DNA from: Flavobacteriaceae bacterium
Lineage (GTDB): Bacteria > Bacteroidota > Bacteroidia > Flavobacteriales > Flavobacteriaceae
Assembly: GCA_013373385.1 (NCBI GenBank)
Contig: JABXHX010000035.1
Span: 1-58,064, forward strand
Length of the DNA: 58,064 nt
Reading direction: 5' to 3'
Notes under the pieces: model-generated
Told to the model about the DNA's origin: nothing
Databases searched by the model: none
The model's input: the letters and a program-made list of their open reading frames with translations, nothing else
Shown here: piece after piece, positions 6,195-14,450 of the stretch
How the letters are laid out: every line of letters begins with the position of its first letter
Position numbering within the stretch: the stretch's first letter is position 1
Position numbers and translations under genes: made by a program

Positions 6195-7991
6195 ATGCCT
6201 ACAGCATTAGAAATACAGATACAAACATTGCCCAATTCTCCAGGTGTTTATCAATATTTTGATAAAAATGATACTGTTATTTATGTTGGAAAAGCAAAAA
6301 ATTTAAAGAAAAGAGTTGCTTCTTATTTTACAAAAAACCACGAAAATGGTAAAACTCGTGTGTTGGTTAAAAAGATTTGTGCCATTAAACACATTGTAGT
6401 TTCTACAGAAACCGATGCACTGCTGTTAGAAAATAACTTGATTAAAAAATATCAGCCTAAGTACAATGTAATGCTTAAGGATGATAAAACCTATCCTTGG
6501 ATTTGTATAAAAAAAGAACGATTTCCAAGAGTGTTTCTAACTAGAAATGTTGTAAAAGATGGGTCAGAATATTTTGGTCCTTACACGTCTGTTAGAACTG
6601 CAAAAGCTTTGTTAGATTTAATCAAAGAATTGTATACATTAAGAACCTGTACATATCATTTAAGTAAAGAAAAAGTGAATGCAGGTAAATATAAACTGTG
6701 TTTAGAATATCATTTAGGCAATTGTAAAGGCCCTTGTGAAGGGCTACAAACAGCACAAGATTATCAGGTAGATATTACTGCCATTAGAAATATTATTAAA
6801 GGAAACTTTAAAGAGTCGTTAGAAAAATTTAACCAATTGATGTTCTATTTTTCTAAGAAAATGGAATTTGAAGAGGCGCAAAAAATCAAAGAAAAGATTG
6901 CATTGTTGGCCAATTATCAAGCAAAATCTACAGTGGTTAATCCGAGTATTAATAATGTTGATGTGTTTTCTGTAATTTCTGACGAAAGCTATGGTTATGT
7001 GAACTTCTTTAAAATTGCCAACGGAGCAATCATACAATCACACACTACAGAAATTAAAAAGAAACTAGACGAAACCGACAAAGAATTATTAGAACTATCT
7101 ATTATTGAGATTCGCCAACGATTTCATTCACAATCCAAAGAGATTTACGTTCCGTTTAAGGTAGATGTTGGCGATGCTATAAAAGTAACAGTACCTAAAG
7201 TTGGAGATAAAAAACGAATTGTAGAATTATCGATTAGAAATGCTAGATATTTTAGGCAAGATCGTTTTAAGCAGCTAAAAATTGTAGATCCAGACAGGCA
7301 TGTAAACAGAATCATGTCTCAAATGAAATCTGATTTACGACTAAAAGAAGCGCCAAAGCATATTGAATGTTTTGACAACTCGAATATTCAAGGTACCAAC
7401 CCTGTGGCGGCTTGTGTCGTTTTTAAAAACGGGAAACCTAGTAAAAAAGAATACCGACATTATAATATAAAAACAGTTGTTGGTCCAGATGATTTTGCTT
7501 CTATGGAGGAAGTTGTTTTTAGACGATATAAAAGATTGCTATCCGAGAACGAACCATTGCCACAGCTCATTGTTATTGATGGAGGAAAAGGACAACTATC
7601 TTCTGCTTTAAAAAGCCTAGATGTGCTCGGTTTAAGAGGTAAAATTGCCATTATTGGAATTGCTAAAAGGCTTGAAGAAATTTATTATCCAGATGATGCT
7701 GTGCCGTTGTATTTAGATAAAAAATCAGAAACATTAAAAATTATTCAGCAATTAAGAAATGAGGCACACCGATTCGGAATTACTTTTCATAGAAATAAAA
7801 GAAGTAAAAGCGCTATACAATCTGAGTTAGAACAAATTCCTACTATTGGCAAGCAAACTATTACAACTTTATTACGTAAATTTAAATCAGCTAAGCGTGT
7901 AAAAAAAGCAAGTTTTAATGAATTAGAAGCAGCAATTGGGCATGCAAGGGCTAGTGTGATTTTTAACTATTTCAATCCCAAAAAAAAATGA
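6195..7991 (+). CDS. uvrC: UvrABC system protein C (excinuclease)
   Basis: UvrC makes the two incisions around a DNA lesion after UvrAB loading, in nucleotide excision repair. The 598-residue protein has all parts in order: GIY-YIG nuclease at about 14-92 (PGVYQYF, VIYVGKAKNLKKR), a Cys-rich stretch near 154-180 (CTYHL, CLEYHLGNCKGPCEG), the UVR motif (EEAQKIKEKIA), the RNase H-like second nuclease (ECFDNSNIQG and VIDGGKGQLS) and a helix-hairpin-helix end (IPTIGKQTITTLL). Length and order are normal. Its stop overlaps the next start by 4 bases (ATGA-type overlap), so the two are translated from one transcript. Confidence 0.97.
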   Translation: MPTALEIQIQTLPNSPGVYQYFDKNDTVIYVGKAKNLKKRVASYFTKNHENGKTRVLVKKICAIKHIVVSTETDALLLENNLIKKYQPKYNVMLKDDKTYPWICIKKERFPRVFLTRNVVKDGSEYFGPYTSVRTAKALLDLIKELYTLRTCTYHLSKEKVNAGKYKLCLEYHLGNCKGPCEGLQTAQDYQVDITAIRNIIKGNFKESLEKFNQLMFYFSKKMEFEEAQKIKEKIALLANYQAKSTVVNPSINNVDVFSVISDESYGYVNFFKIANGAIIQSHTTEIKKKLDETDKELLELSIIEIRQRFHSQSKEIYVPFKVDVGDAIKVTVPKVGDKKRIVELSIRNARYFRQDRFKQLKIVDPDRHVNRIMSQMKSDLRLKEAPKHIECFDNSNIQGTNPVAACVVFKNGKPSKKEYRHYNIKTVVGPDDFASMEEVVFRRYKRLLSENEPLPQLIVIDGGKGQLSSALKSLDVLGLRGKIAIIGIAKRLEEIYYPDDAVPLYLDKKSETLKIIQQLRNEAHRFGITFHRNKRSKSAIQSELEQIPTIGKQTITTLLRKFKSAKRVKKASFNELEAAIGHARASVIFNYFNPKKK

Positions 7992-10168
7992 AAAGGATAC
8001 TTTGTTTAACGCTATTTTTTCCACTAATGTTTTTTGCACAAAAAAAGCAACCGACCGTTGGTTTGGTATTAAGTGGAGGTGGTGCAAAAGGTTTTGCACA
8101 TATTAGTGTGTTAAAAGAAATAGAGAAATCTGGAGTGCAAATAGACTATGTTGCAGGGACAAGTATGGGGGCAATTGTTGGAGGTTTATATGCATCTGGT
8201 TACAGCGCAACAGAAATAGAAACCATTATAAAAAAAACAGATTTTTTTAAGCTAGTTCAAGATGTTAATCCAAGAAAAGCAAAACCTTTTTTTGAAAAAG
8301 AACATGGAGAAAAACACATACTGGTCTTACCAATAAACAAAGGAAAAGTAGGATTACCTCAAGGAGTATCAAAGGGTCAGAATGTGTTGGTATTTTTAAC
8401 TGAGCTACTAAGTAGAGTAGATTATATTCAAGATTTTTCTAAGTTACCTATTCCCTTTTTTTGTATCGCTACAGATGTAGAGACCGGCAAGCAAATAAAA
8501 CTAACAAAAGGTTCGTTGCCTTTAGCTTTAAGAGCAAGTGGTTCTTTCCCTACATTACTAGATCCTATAGAAATAGATAGCAAATTATTAATTGATGGAG
8601 GTGTAGCAAATAATTTTCCTGTAGATGAAATGAGAAGATTAGGTGTAGATATAATTATTGGTGTAGATGTGCAATCTAAATTATATAAAAAAGAAAATAT
8701 AAAAAGCGCTCTAGATGTTTTAAATCAAATATCTAGTTATAAAATGTACGAGAATAATGCAGAAAAGATTGGGTTAGCAGATGTTTACATACAACCAGAC
8801 ATAAAAGAGTATACCGTAGTTTCTTTTGATAAATCTAAAGAAATATTAAAACGAGGTGAGGTGGCAGCAAAACAGTTTACATCAGTTTTTGATAGCATAG
8901 CCAAGTTACAAGTAACTAAAAGAAAACCGTTTGATTTAAAAAATTCCGATGTTCAGTTTTCTGTTAACGAAATAGAAATACATGGAATACAAGATTATAC
9001 AAGGGCGTATATTTTGGGGAAGTTAAAGATTAAAGTAAACGACAAGTTAAATTATAAAGAAATTGCCACAAAGATTGGCTTTTTATCAGCAACAGAGAAC
9101 TTTACCATTATAGATTATACAATTAGTAATTTAAAAGAAGGGAAGAAGTTAATTCTTAATATTAAAGAAAGTCCTCAAAAATCAATTGTTAGACTAGGTG
9201 TGCATTACGATTTAGTTTATAAAACAGGTGTCTTAATAAATTATAATCAAAAAAAAATACTTTCTAAAAACGATGCACTTTCCTTAGACTTAATTGTCGG
9301 TGACAAACCAAGATACAATTTACATTATTTTGTAGACAACGGTTTTTATTATAGTTATGGTTTTAGCTCTAGGTATAATGCATTTAGTGCAGGCGTAAAA
9401 TCAAATTCGCCAGGAGTTAATGAAATAGATTTATCTTATGTAGATTTTACCAATAGAGCATACGTACAAACAACATTTGATAGAAAGTTTGCTTTAGGTA
9501 TTGGAGTAGAACACCAAAAATTATCGTCTAAAACAAAAACCATCTCAACACCCACTAATGAACCTTATGTTTTTGACAATAGTAACTATGTTAACTCATA
9601 TGGATTTTTAAAATTAGATACTTATGATGATAAGTATTACCCAACAAAAGGAATTTATTTTGACGGTAGGTTTAAGTGGTATATGTGGTCTTCTAATTTT
9701 AATAATGACTTTGTACAATTCTCTCAGATAAAAGGAAAGATAGGTTTTGCAAAAACTTTTTTTAACAATTTAACTGTGCAATACACTTCTGAAGCAGGGT
9801 TTACACTTGGAGAGGTAAAATCAAAAGCATTCGATTTTTTGTTAGGTGGATATAATGAGAATTTTATCAATAATTTTGTGTCTTTCTATGGCTATGACAT
9901 TAGTGAACTGTCTGAGCAAACATTTTTAAAATCTACATTTCATTTTCGCTATAACTTTTATAAAAAACAGTACTTACATGTATTAGCAAATTTTGCAAGG
10001 GTAGATAGCAGTGTTTTAAACGGAATTGATTTGTTTAATAATACCAAATCTGGATATGCTCTTGGGTATAGTATTAATACTTTAATTGGACCAATAGATG
10101 TAAAATATTCTTGGTCTCCAGATACTAATAAAAAATACTGGTATTTTAATCTTGGTTTTTGGTTTTAA
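7988..10168 (+). CDS. Patatin-like phospholipase with C-terminal outer-membrane barrel
   Basis: A 726-residue exported protein: signal peptide at 1-18 (ending FFAQ), then a patatin lipid acyl hydrolase domain (about 22-300) with oxyanion motif GGGAKG (31-35), nucleophile Ser59 in GTSMG and the catalytic Asp in LIDGGVANNFP. After a POTRA-like stretch (about 315-395) the rest is rich in aromatic beta strands and ends in Phe (YFNLGFWF), as in Omp85/BamA-type barrels. The design matches the PlpD-like patatin-Omp85 proteins that pass their own passenger to the outside or the periplasm. It is translationally coupled to uvrC, which is probably incidental. Substrate unknown. Confidence 0.92.
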   Translation: MKRILCLTLFFPLMFFAQKKQPTVGLVLSGGGAKGFAHISVLKEIEKSGVQIDYVAGTSMGAIVGGLYASGYSATEIETIIKKTDFFKLVQDVNPRKAKPFFEKEHGEKHILVLPINKGKVGLPQGVSKGQNVLVFLTELLSRVDYIQDFSKLPIPFFCIATDVETGKQIKLTKGSLPLALRASGSFPTLLDPIEIDSKLLIDGGVANNFPVDEMRRLGVDIIIGVDVQSKLYKKENIKSALDVLNQISSYKMYENNAEKIGLADVYIQPDIKEYTVVSFDKSKEILKRGEVAAKQFTSVFDSIAKLQVTKRKPFDLKNSDVQFSVNEIEIHGIQDYTRAYILGKLKIKVNDKLNYKEIATKIGFLSATENFTIIDYTISNLKEGKKLILNIKESPQKSIVRLGVHYDLVYKTGVLINYNQKKILSKNDALSLDLIVGDKPRYNLHYFVDNGFYYSYGFSSRYNAFSAGVKSNSPGVNEIDLSYVDFTNRAYVQTTFDRKFALGIGVEHQKLSSKTKTISTPTNEPYVFDNSNYVNSYGFLKLDTYDDKYYPTKGIYFDGRFKWYMWSSNFNNDFVQFSQIKGKIGFAKTFFNNLTVQYTSEAGFTLGEVKSKAFDFLLGGYNENFINNFVSFYGYDISELSEQTFLKSTFHFRYNFYKKQYLHVLANFARVDSSVLNGIDLFNNTKSGYALGYSINTLIGPIDVKYSWSPDTNKKYWYFNLGFWF

Positions 10169-10222
10169 CAAACTCAATGTTAAATTAATGTTATGAAAAT
10201 GTATTTTTAAAGTTAAAAAATG

Positions 10223-10230
10223 TATATTTG
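10223..10230 (+). promoter_or_regulatory. -7 promoter element (TATATTTG)
   Basis: Exact match 30 bases before the ATG at 10261. It overlaps an alternative upstream ATG at 10228, which rules that start out. Confidence 0.65.
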
Positions 10231-10260
10231 TTTATATTGTTAACATTAAATATACATGAT

Positions 10261-10617
10261 ATGAAAAAAATAGCAGCCTTAGTATTATTACTTACAGTAT
10301 CAATTTGTAGTGCACAAGAAGTAGCACCTAAATTCGAAAAATCTGCTGATTTGGTGAAAGCAACCTATTATTATCAAGATGGAACAATAAAAGAGCAAGG
10401 ATTTTTTAAAGATAAGAAGTTAACAGGTAAGTGGGTTCGTTACAATAAAGAAGGAGAGAAAACGATGATAGCTTATTACAAAGCAGGTAAAAAAGTAGGG
10501 AAATGGTTTGCATGGAACAAGAACACTTTAAAAGAAATTAATTACGCTAACAATACAATAGTAAGTGTTAAAAATTGGAACCAAGCAGAAACAAAGTTAG
10601 CCTCAAACAAGAAATAG
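10261..10617 (+). CDS. Secreted MORN-like repeat protein (YwqK-like)
   Basis: A 118-residue exported protein: signal peptide MKKIAALVLLLTVSICSAQ, then three repeats of the type YYxxGxxxxxGxFKxxKxxGxW (YYYQDGTIKEQGFFKDKKLTGKW; YNKEGEKTMIAYYKAGKKVGKW). Such repeats occur in proteins labelled YwqK family antitoxin, but here there is no partner toxin gene, so that label should not be taken as function. The start at 10261 is chosen because it gives a clean signal peptide and lies after the -7 element. It is probably periplasmic. It converges with rng across a shared terminator. Confidence 0.85.
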   Translation: MKKIAALVLLLTVSICSAQEVAPKFEKSADLVKATYYYQDGTIKEQGFFKDKKLTGKWVRYNKEGEKTMIAYYKAGKKVGKWFAWNKNTLKEINYANNTIVSVKNWNQAETKLASNKK

Positions 10618-10639
10618 AAATTAGATTTTTTAAATAAAA

Positions 10640-10669
10640 AAAACCGCATTGAAAAATCAATGCGGTTTT
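10640..10669. terminator. Bidirectional terminator between the YwqK-like gene and rng
   Basis: A perfect 12-bp stem (AAAACCGCATTG at 10640-10651, CAATGCGGTTTT at 10658-10669) flanked by A and T runs, serving both convergent genes. Confidence 0.9.
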
Positions 10670-10690
10670 AATTTTGATAAAAGTTATGCC

Positions 10691-12223
10691 TTACTTACTT
10701 TTTTTATAAAATTTATATTGTAAGTATTGGTAAGCATCTCTAGGTAATATATCAATCCACTTTTTGTATTTTAAAAACCAGTGAAAACGAATAGAAGAGA
10801 ATCCTTGAGTTAAATAAGCAGCTACAAACGGATGTACATTTAGTGTAACCTTTTTATAGTTTTTATTACCATTCATAATTCTTTCTAGCTCATTTTCTAT
10901 TTTATCAATTAAAACAATAGGCGCCTCTACTTCTCCGTTGACATTCGGATTTGGCTCTCTTGTTTTGATTTCTAATTCTGGTCGAACTCTTTGTCGAGTT
11001 ATTTGTACCAAACCAAATTTACTTGGTGGTAAAATCTTGTGTTTAGTTCTATCAAAAGACATTTCTTCTTTTAAGCACTGATAGAGTTTCTGTCTATTTT
11101 CGGCCTTTTGCATGTCAATAAAATCTACCACAATAATTCCACCCATATCACGTAACTGTAGTTGCCTTGCAATTTCTTTTGCGGCAATTAAGTTTACTTC
11201 TAACGCAGTGTCTTCTTGAGAATTTGCTTTGTTAGATCTGTTTCCGCTATTTACATCAATTACGTGTAGCGCTTCAGTATGTTCTATTACCAAATACGCG
11301 CCTTTACTCATAGATGCTGTTTTACCAAAAGAAGTTTTTATTTGGCGTTCAATACCATACTTCTCAAATATTGGAGTTTTTGATTTGTGTAGTTTTACAA
11401 TGTTTACCTTTTCTGGGTAAATTTCTTGTAAATAGTCCTTTATTTCTTCAAATAAAGATTCGTCGTTGGTTACAATGTTTGTAAAAGAATCATTCATTAC
11501 ATCTCTTAAAATAGAAGATGCTCTGTTTAATTCACTCAAAATTTTAGTTGGTGTGTTAGAATTAGCAATTCTTTTACACATAGTTTTCCAACGAGTTAAT
11601 GAGTTTTGCAAATCCCTATCAAGCTCTGCTACCTTTTTATTTTGTGCAACAGTTCTAAGTATAACGCCAAAACCTTTAGGTTTTATACTTTGGGCTAATC
11701 TTTTTAATCGTTCTTTTTCTTTCGGATCTGCTATTTTTTGTGATACCGAAACTCTGTCTGAAAAAGGAACTAATACTAAATATCTACCTGCTATAGATAG
11801 CTCAGAGCTAATACGTGGCCCTTTGGTAGAAATAGGTTCTTTTACAATTTGTACCAACATGTTTTGTCCTGTTTTAAGAACATTGTCAATACTTCCGTCT
11901 TTGTCTATGTCTTTTTCAAAGCGGAAATTTTTAAAAGTGAATTCTTTGTAATTACCTGTGCTTACTTTCTTAAGAAATTTATTTAAAGAGTTTACTTGGG
12001 CGCCTAAGTCATGGTAATGTAAAAAGCCATCTTTAGAATAGCCTACATTAACAAAGGCAGCATTTAAGCCACTTAATACTTTTCCTATTTTAGCAATAAA
12101 AATATCGCCAACAGAAAATTTATTATCGTTAGTCTCTTTATTTAATTCCAAAAGCTTACCATCTTTTAGTAAGGCAAAATCAATATCAGATGAATTTGAA
12201 CGAATAATTAATTCTGTTTTCAT
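10691..12223 (-). CDS. rng: Ribonuclease E/G family endoribonuclease
   Basis: An endonuclease for AU-rich single-stranded RNA, involved in rRNA maturation and mRNA decay. The 510-residue protein has the RNase G plan: an S1-like domain near 35-125 (VGDIFIAKIGKVLSGLNAAFVNVGY), a 5'-sensor region, and the DNase I-like catalytic part with the metal-binding residues in DVNSG and VVDFIDM (about 330-375). It lacks the long tail of RNase E, so it cannot scaffold a degradosome in the E. coli manner. It lies downstream of the HU and 29-residue genes; a terminator stands between, and the leader (12224-12350) has three small hairpins. Confidence 0.95.
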   Translation of the reverse strand: MKTELIIRSNSSDIDFALLKDGKLLELNKETNDNKFSVGDIFIAKIGKVLSGLNAAFVNVGYSKDGFLHYHDLGAQVNSLNKFLKKVSTGNYKEFTFKNFRFEKDIDKDGSIDNVLKTGQNMLVQIVKEPISTKGPRISSELSIAGRYLVLVPFSDRVSVSQKIADPKEKERLKRLAQSIKPKGFGVILRTVAQNKKVAELDRDLQNSLTRWKTMCKRIANSNTPTKILSELNRASSILRDVMNDSFTNIVTNDESLFEEIKDYLQEIYPEKVNIVKLHKSKTPIFEKYGIERQIKTSFGKTASMSKGAYLVIEHTEALHVIDVNSGNRSNKANSQEDTALEVNLIAAKEIARQLQLRDMGGIIVVDFIDMQKAENRQKLYQCLKEEMSFDRTKHKILPPSKFGLVQITRQRVRPELEIKTREPNPNVNGEVEAPIVLIDKIENELERIMNGNKNYKKVTLNVHPFVAAYLTQGFSSIRFHWFLKYKKWIDILPRDAYQYLQYKFYKKSK

Positions 12224-12240
12224 TCTGAAAATGGTTTTAC

Positions 12241-12315
12241 TCTACACATTAATTTGTGTAGATGGATTAAATAATTTTTACAGGATTTTTTGCCTGTATG
12301 AAGTGTTTAAACTTC
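12241..12315 (-). other. Three consecutive small hairpins in the rng leader
   Basis: Stems TCTACACA/TGTGTAGA (12241-12248, 12255-12262), TACAGG/CCTGTA (12279-12284, 12293-12298) and GAAGT/ACTTC (12300-12304, 12311-12315) follow one another upstream of rng. They could structure the 5' untranslated region. Confidence 0.4.
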
Positions 12316-12351
12316 TTGTCAATGAACGTGTTTAGTTTTGTAAAGCAATAC

Positions 12352-12381
12352 AGAAAAAGTAAGCTATTGCTTACTTTTTCT
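12352..12381 (-). terminator. Terminator overlapping the stop of the 29-residue gene
   Basis: A perfect 13-bp stem (12352-12364 and 12369-12381) with a 4-base loop. The last codons and the stop of the 29-residue gene (12371-12460) lie in one arm. Read on the minus strand, T-rich sequence occurs in the descending arm. Confidence 0.7.
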
Positions 12382-12460
12382 TATGTCTATTTGCTCTTGC
12401 TCTTTTTTTACGTTTGTGCGTAGAGATTTTTGCTCTCTTTCTTTTTTTACCACTTGGCAT
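12371..12460 (-). CDS. 29-residue basic protein (MPSGKKRKRAKISTHKRKKR...)
   Basis: A very short gene of 29 codons with a clean ATG and TAA. The product is about half Lys and Arg with no acidic residue, ending RANRHKKK. From memory, nearly identical small basic proteins are annotated in many Flavobacteriia next to HU or rng. The composition resembles small ribosome-associated proteins such as bTHX, so RNA or ribosome binding is a reasonable guess but unproven. It lies 45 bases downstream of the HU gene on the same strand and ends within a terminator stem. Confidence 0.75.
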   Translation of the reverse strand: MPSGKKRKRAKISTHKRKKRARANRHKKK

Positions 12461-12505
12461 AATACGTCTAATTTTTATAAACCCAGAAGGTTTAGGTTAA
12501 TATTT

Positions 12506-12796
12506 TTATTTAACTGCTACTTTGTTTTTTACACCTTCTGTAAAGGTCTTTGCAGGTTTAAATGCTGGTATGTTATGAGCTGGTATTTTAATAGTAGTAT
12601 TTTTAGAAATATTTCTACCAGTTTTTTCTGCTCTTTTCTTTATAATAAAGCTACCAAAACCTCTTAAATATACATTATCTCCTTTTTCTAATGCGTCTTT
12701 TACCTCAGTCATAAATGCTTCAACTGTTGCTAAAACATCTGCCTTTTCAATTCCAGACTTATCTGAAATATTTGATACGATATCTGCTTTCGTCAT
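12506..12796 (-). CDS. hup: HU-family DNA-binding protein
   Basis: A small nucleoid protein that bends DNA as a dimer. The 96 residues show the HU signature: MTKADIVSNISDKSGI at the start, the dimer core VEAFMTEVKDALEKGDNVYLRGFGSF, and the DNA-binding arm RKTGRNISKNTTIKIP equivalent (KKRAEKTGRNISKN) followed by IPAHNIPAFKPAKTF. The length is typical. It has a clear promoter upstream (12837-12864) and is divergent from mutY. Confidence 0.96.
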   Translation of the reverse strand: MTKADIVSNISDKSGIEKADVLATVEAFMTEVKDALEKGDNVYLRGFGSFIIKKRAEKTGRNISKNTTIKIPAHNIPAFKPAKTFTEGVKNKVAVK

Positions 12797-12836
12797 GTTA
12801 ATATATTTGTATGTTTGTTTTTTGTTTTTGAGGGGG

Positions 12837-12864
12837 CAAATATATGATAATTAATCTATTCCAA
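12837..12864 (-). promoter_or_regulatory. hup promoter (-7 TATATTTG, -33 TTG)
   Basis: On the minus strand TATATTTG occupies 12844-12837, with TTG at 12864-12862, a 17-base spacing. It lies about 40 bases before the hup start. Confidence 0.7.
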
Positions 12865-12925
12865 AAAGTGAATCTCTTAAAATTATGCGAATTTTTACTG
12901 TATTTTTACTTCGATTATTTTAAAT

Positions 12926-13978
12926 ATGAAATTTTCTAATCAATTAATTTACTGGTATTTACAAAACGATCGAGATTTGCTTTGGCGCAAAACAAAGAAT
13001 CCGTATCATATTTGGTTATCAGAAATTATATTACAACAAACAAGAGTTAACCAAGGATTGTCTTATTATGTAAGCTTTGTAAAAGCATTTCCAACAGTAG
13101 TTGACTTGGCAAATGCAAGCGAGTCTAAGGTGTTAAAACTATGGCAAGGACTGGGTTATTATTCAAGAGCAAGAAACCTGCATTACTCAGCTAAATATAT
13201 TGTCAATGAACTTAATGGTGTATTTCCTACCACTTATGAAGAAATTAAAAAATTAAAAGGAGTCGGAGATTATACTGCATCGGCAATTGCATCTATTTGT
13301 TTTAATGAGCCACATGCAGTAGTTGATGGAAACGTTTATAGAGTCTTGGCTAGATATTTTGGTGTTAGTACCCCTATCAATTCAACCAAAGGGATCAAAG
13401 AATTTAAAGAATTGGCACAAACACTTATAGATGCTAGCCAGCCAGGAACATTTAATCAGGCAATTATGGATTTTGGAGCGCTGCATTGTAAACCCCAGCA
13501 GCCGCTTTGCAAAAGCTGTCCTTTTAACACGAGTTGTGTCGCATTAAAAAACCAATCAATTAAAGAGTTGCCAGTTAAAGAGAAAAAAACTAAAATAAAG
13601 CAACGTTATTTTAACTTTTTGGTAGTGCTAAATGCTGAGCATGAAACGGTTTTTACAGAAAGAAAAGGAAAAGGCATATGGCAAGGGCTTTATCAATTTC
13701 CTTTAGTAGAAACTCAAAAAAGTATTACAAAAGAAGAGTTGATGAGCAATTCTGAACTAGAAAAATGGATAAGTACTATTGATGAAATATTTTTGTTTAA
13801 CGAAAAAGAAATCGTACACAAATTATCGCATCAACATTTGTATACAAAATTCTGGATACTAAAAGCCAACAACATAAAGTCACCCACAATCTCTTGGAGT
13901 ATGTTAAAGAAATATCCAGTACCAATCTTAATCGCTAATTTTTTAAAAAAGTTCAATCCTATAAATGGATATTTTTAG
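12926..13978 (+). CDS. mutY: A/G-specific adenine glycosylase
   Basis: MutY removes adenine mispaired with 8-oxoguanine in base excision repair. In 350 residues the protein shows the catalytic Glu region SEIILQQTRV, the helix-hairpin-helix GVGDYTASAIASICF followed by the catalytic Asp (AVVDGNVYRVLAR), and the iron-sulfur ligands C-x6-C-x2-C-x5-C (CKPQQPLCKSCPFNTSC). The C-terminal part (about 225-350) is the NUDIX-like domain that recognises 8-oxoguanine. It is the first gene of the mutY-ssb-gldE-gldD order seen in many Flavobacteriia. Confidence 0.96.
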   Translation: MKFSNQLIYWYLQNDRDLLWRKTKNPYHIWLSEIILQQTRVNQGLSYYVSFVKAFPTVVDLANASESKVLKLWQGLGYYSRARNLHYSAKYIVNELNGVFPTTYEEIKKLKGVGDYTASAIASICFNEPHAVVDGNVYRVLARYFGVSTPINSTKGIKEFKELAQTLIDASQPGTFNQAIMDFGALHCKPQQPLCKSCPFNTSCVALKNQSIKELPVKEKKTKIKQRYFNFLVVLNAEHETVFTERKGKGIWQGLYQFPLVETQKSITKEELMSNSELEKWISTIDEIFLFNEKEIVHKLSHQHLYTKFWILKANNIKSPTISWSMLKKYPVPILIANFLKKFNPINGYF

Positions 13979-13986
13979 TACATTTG
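13979..13986 (+). promoter_or_regulatory. -7 promoter element for ssb (TACATTTG)
   Basis: An exact TAnnTTTG match begins right after the mutY stop, 24 bases before the ssb ATG, so ssb may be transcribed independently. Confidence 0.55.
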
Positions 13987-14009
13987 ATAGACACAATAAA
14001 CGCTAAATT

Positions 14010-14432
14010 ATGGCAGGAACATTAAATAAAGTAATGCTTATTGGGCATTTAGGAGACGAAGTTAAAATGCATTATTTTGATGGAGGAAACTCTATTGGAC
14101 GTTTTCCTATTGCTACAAACGAAACGTATACCAATAGGCAAACTGGAGAAAAAGTAACCAGTACAGAGTGGCATAATATAGTGGTGAGAAACAAATTGGC
14201 AGAAATTTGCGAGAAATACTTATCTAAAGGAGATAAAGTTTATTGTGAAGGAAGAATAAAAACTCGCCAATGGGAGCAAGACGGTCAAAAAAGATATACT
14301 ACAGAAATTCATATAGTAGATATGACGTTTTTGACAACAAAAAAAGAAATTACAGCTACACAGAATCAACCAAGTAGTAACCAAGAGTCAAGCACAAATG
14401 TAGCAGAAGAAAATGATGATTTGCCATTTTAG
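14010..14432 (+). CDS. ssb: Single-stranded DNA-binding protein
   Basis: SSB coats single-stranded DNA in replication, repair and recombination. The OB fold covers about 1-110 (NKVMLIGHLGDEV, ATNETYTNRQTGEKV, EWHNIVVRNKLAEI, VYCEGRIKTRQWEQDGQKRY). A Gln/Ser/Asn linker and the acidic tip DDLPF, which recruits partner proteins, end the 140-residue protein. The partners are usually repair enzymes, consistent with mutY upstream. Confidence 0.97.
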   Translation: MAGTLNKVMLIGHLGDEVKMHYFDGGNSIGRFPIATNETYTNRQTGEKVTSTEWHNIVVRNKLAEICEKYLSKGDKVYCEGRIKTRQWEQDGQKRYTTEIHIVDMTFLTTKKEITATQNQPSSNQESSTNVAEENDDLPF

Positions 14433-14450
14433 AAAATTAAATTTTAAAGT

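Noticed and set aside
10228..10260. N-terminal extension of the YwqK-like gene
   Set aside because: The upstream ATG lies in the -7 element and would spoil the signal peptide.
10261..10617. Toxin-antitoxin pair suggested by the YwqK-like repeats
   Set aside because: No partner gene is adjacent and the protein has a signal peptide, so an antitoxin role is unlikely.
11466..11951. Plus-strand open frame of 161 codons opposite rng
   Set aside because: Fully contained in the well-supported rng gene, with no promoter or family match.
12383..12667. Plus-strand open frame opposite hup and the 29-residue gene
   Set aside because: Antisense of hup, with Cys- and Phe-rich nonsense composition.
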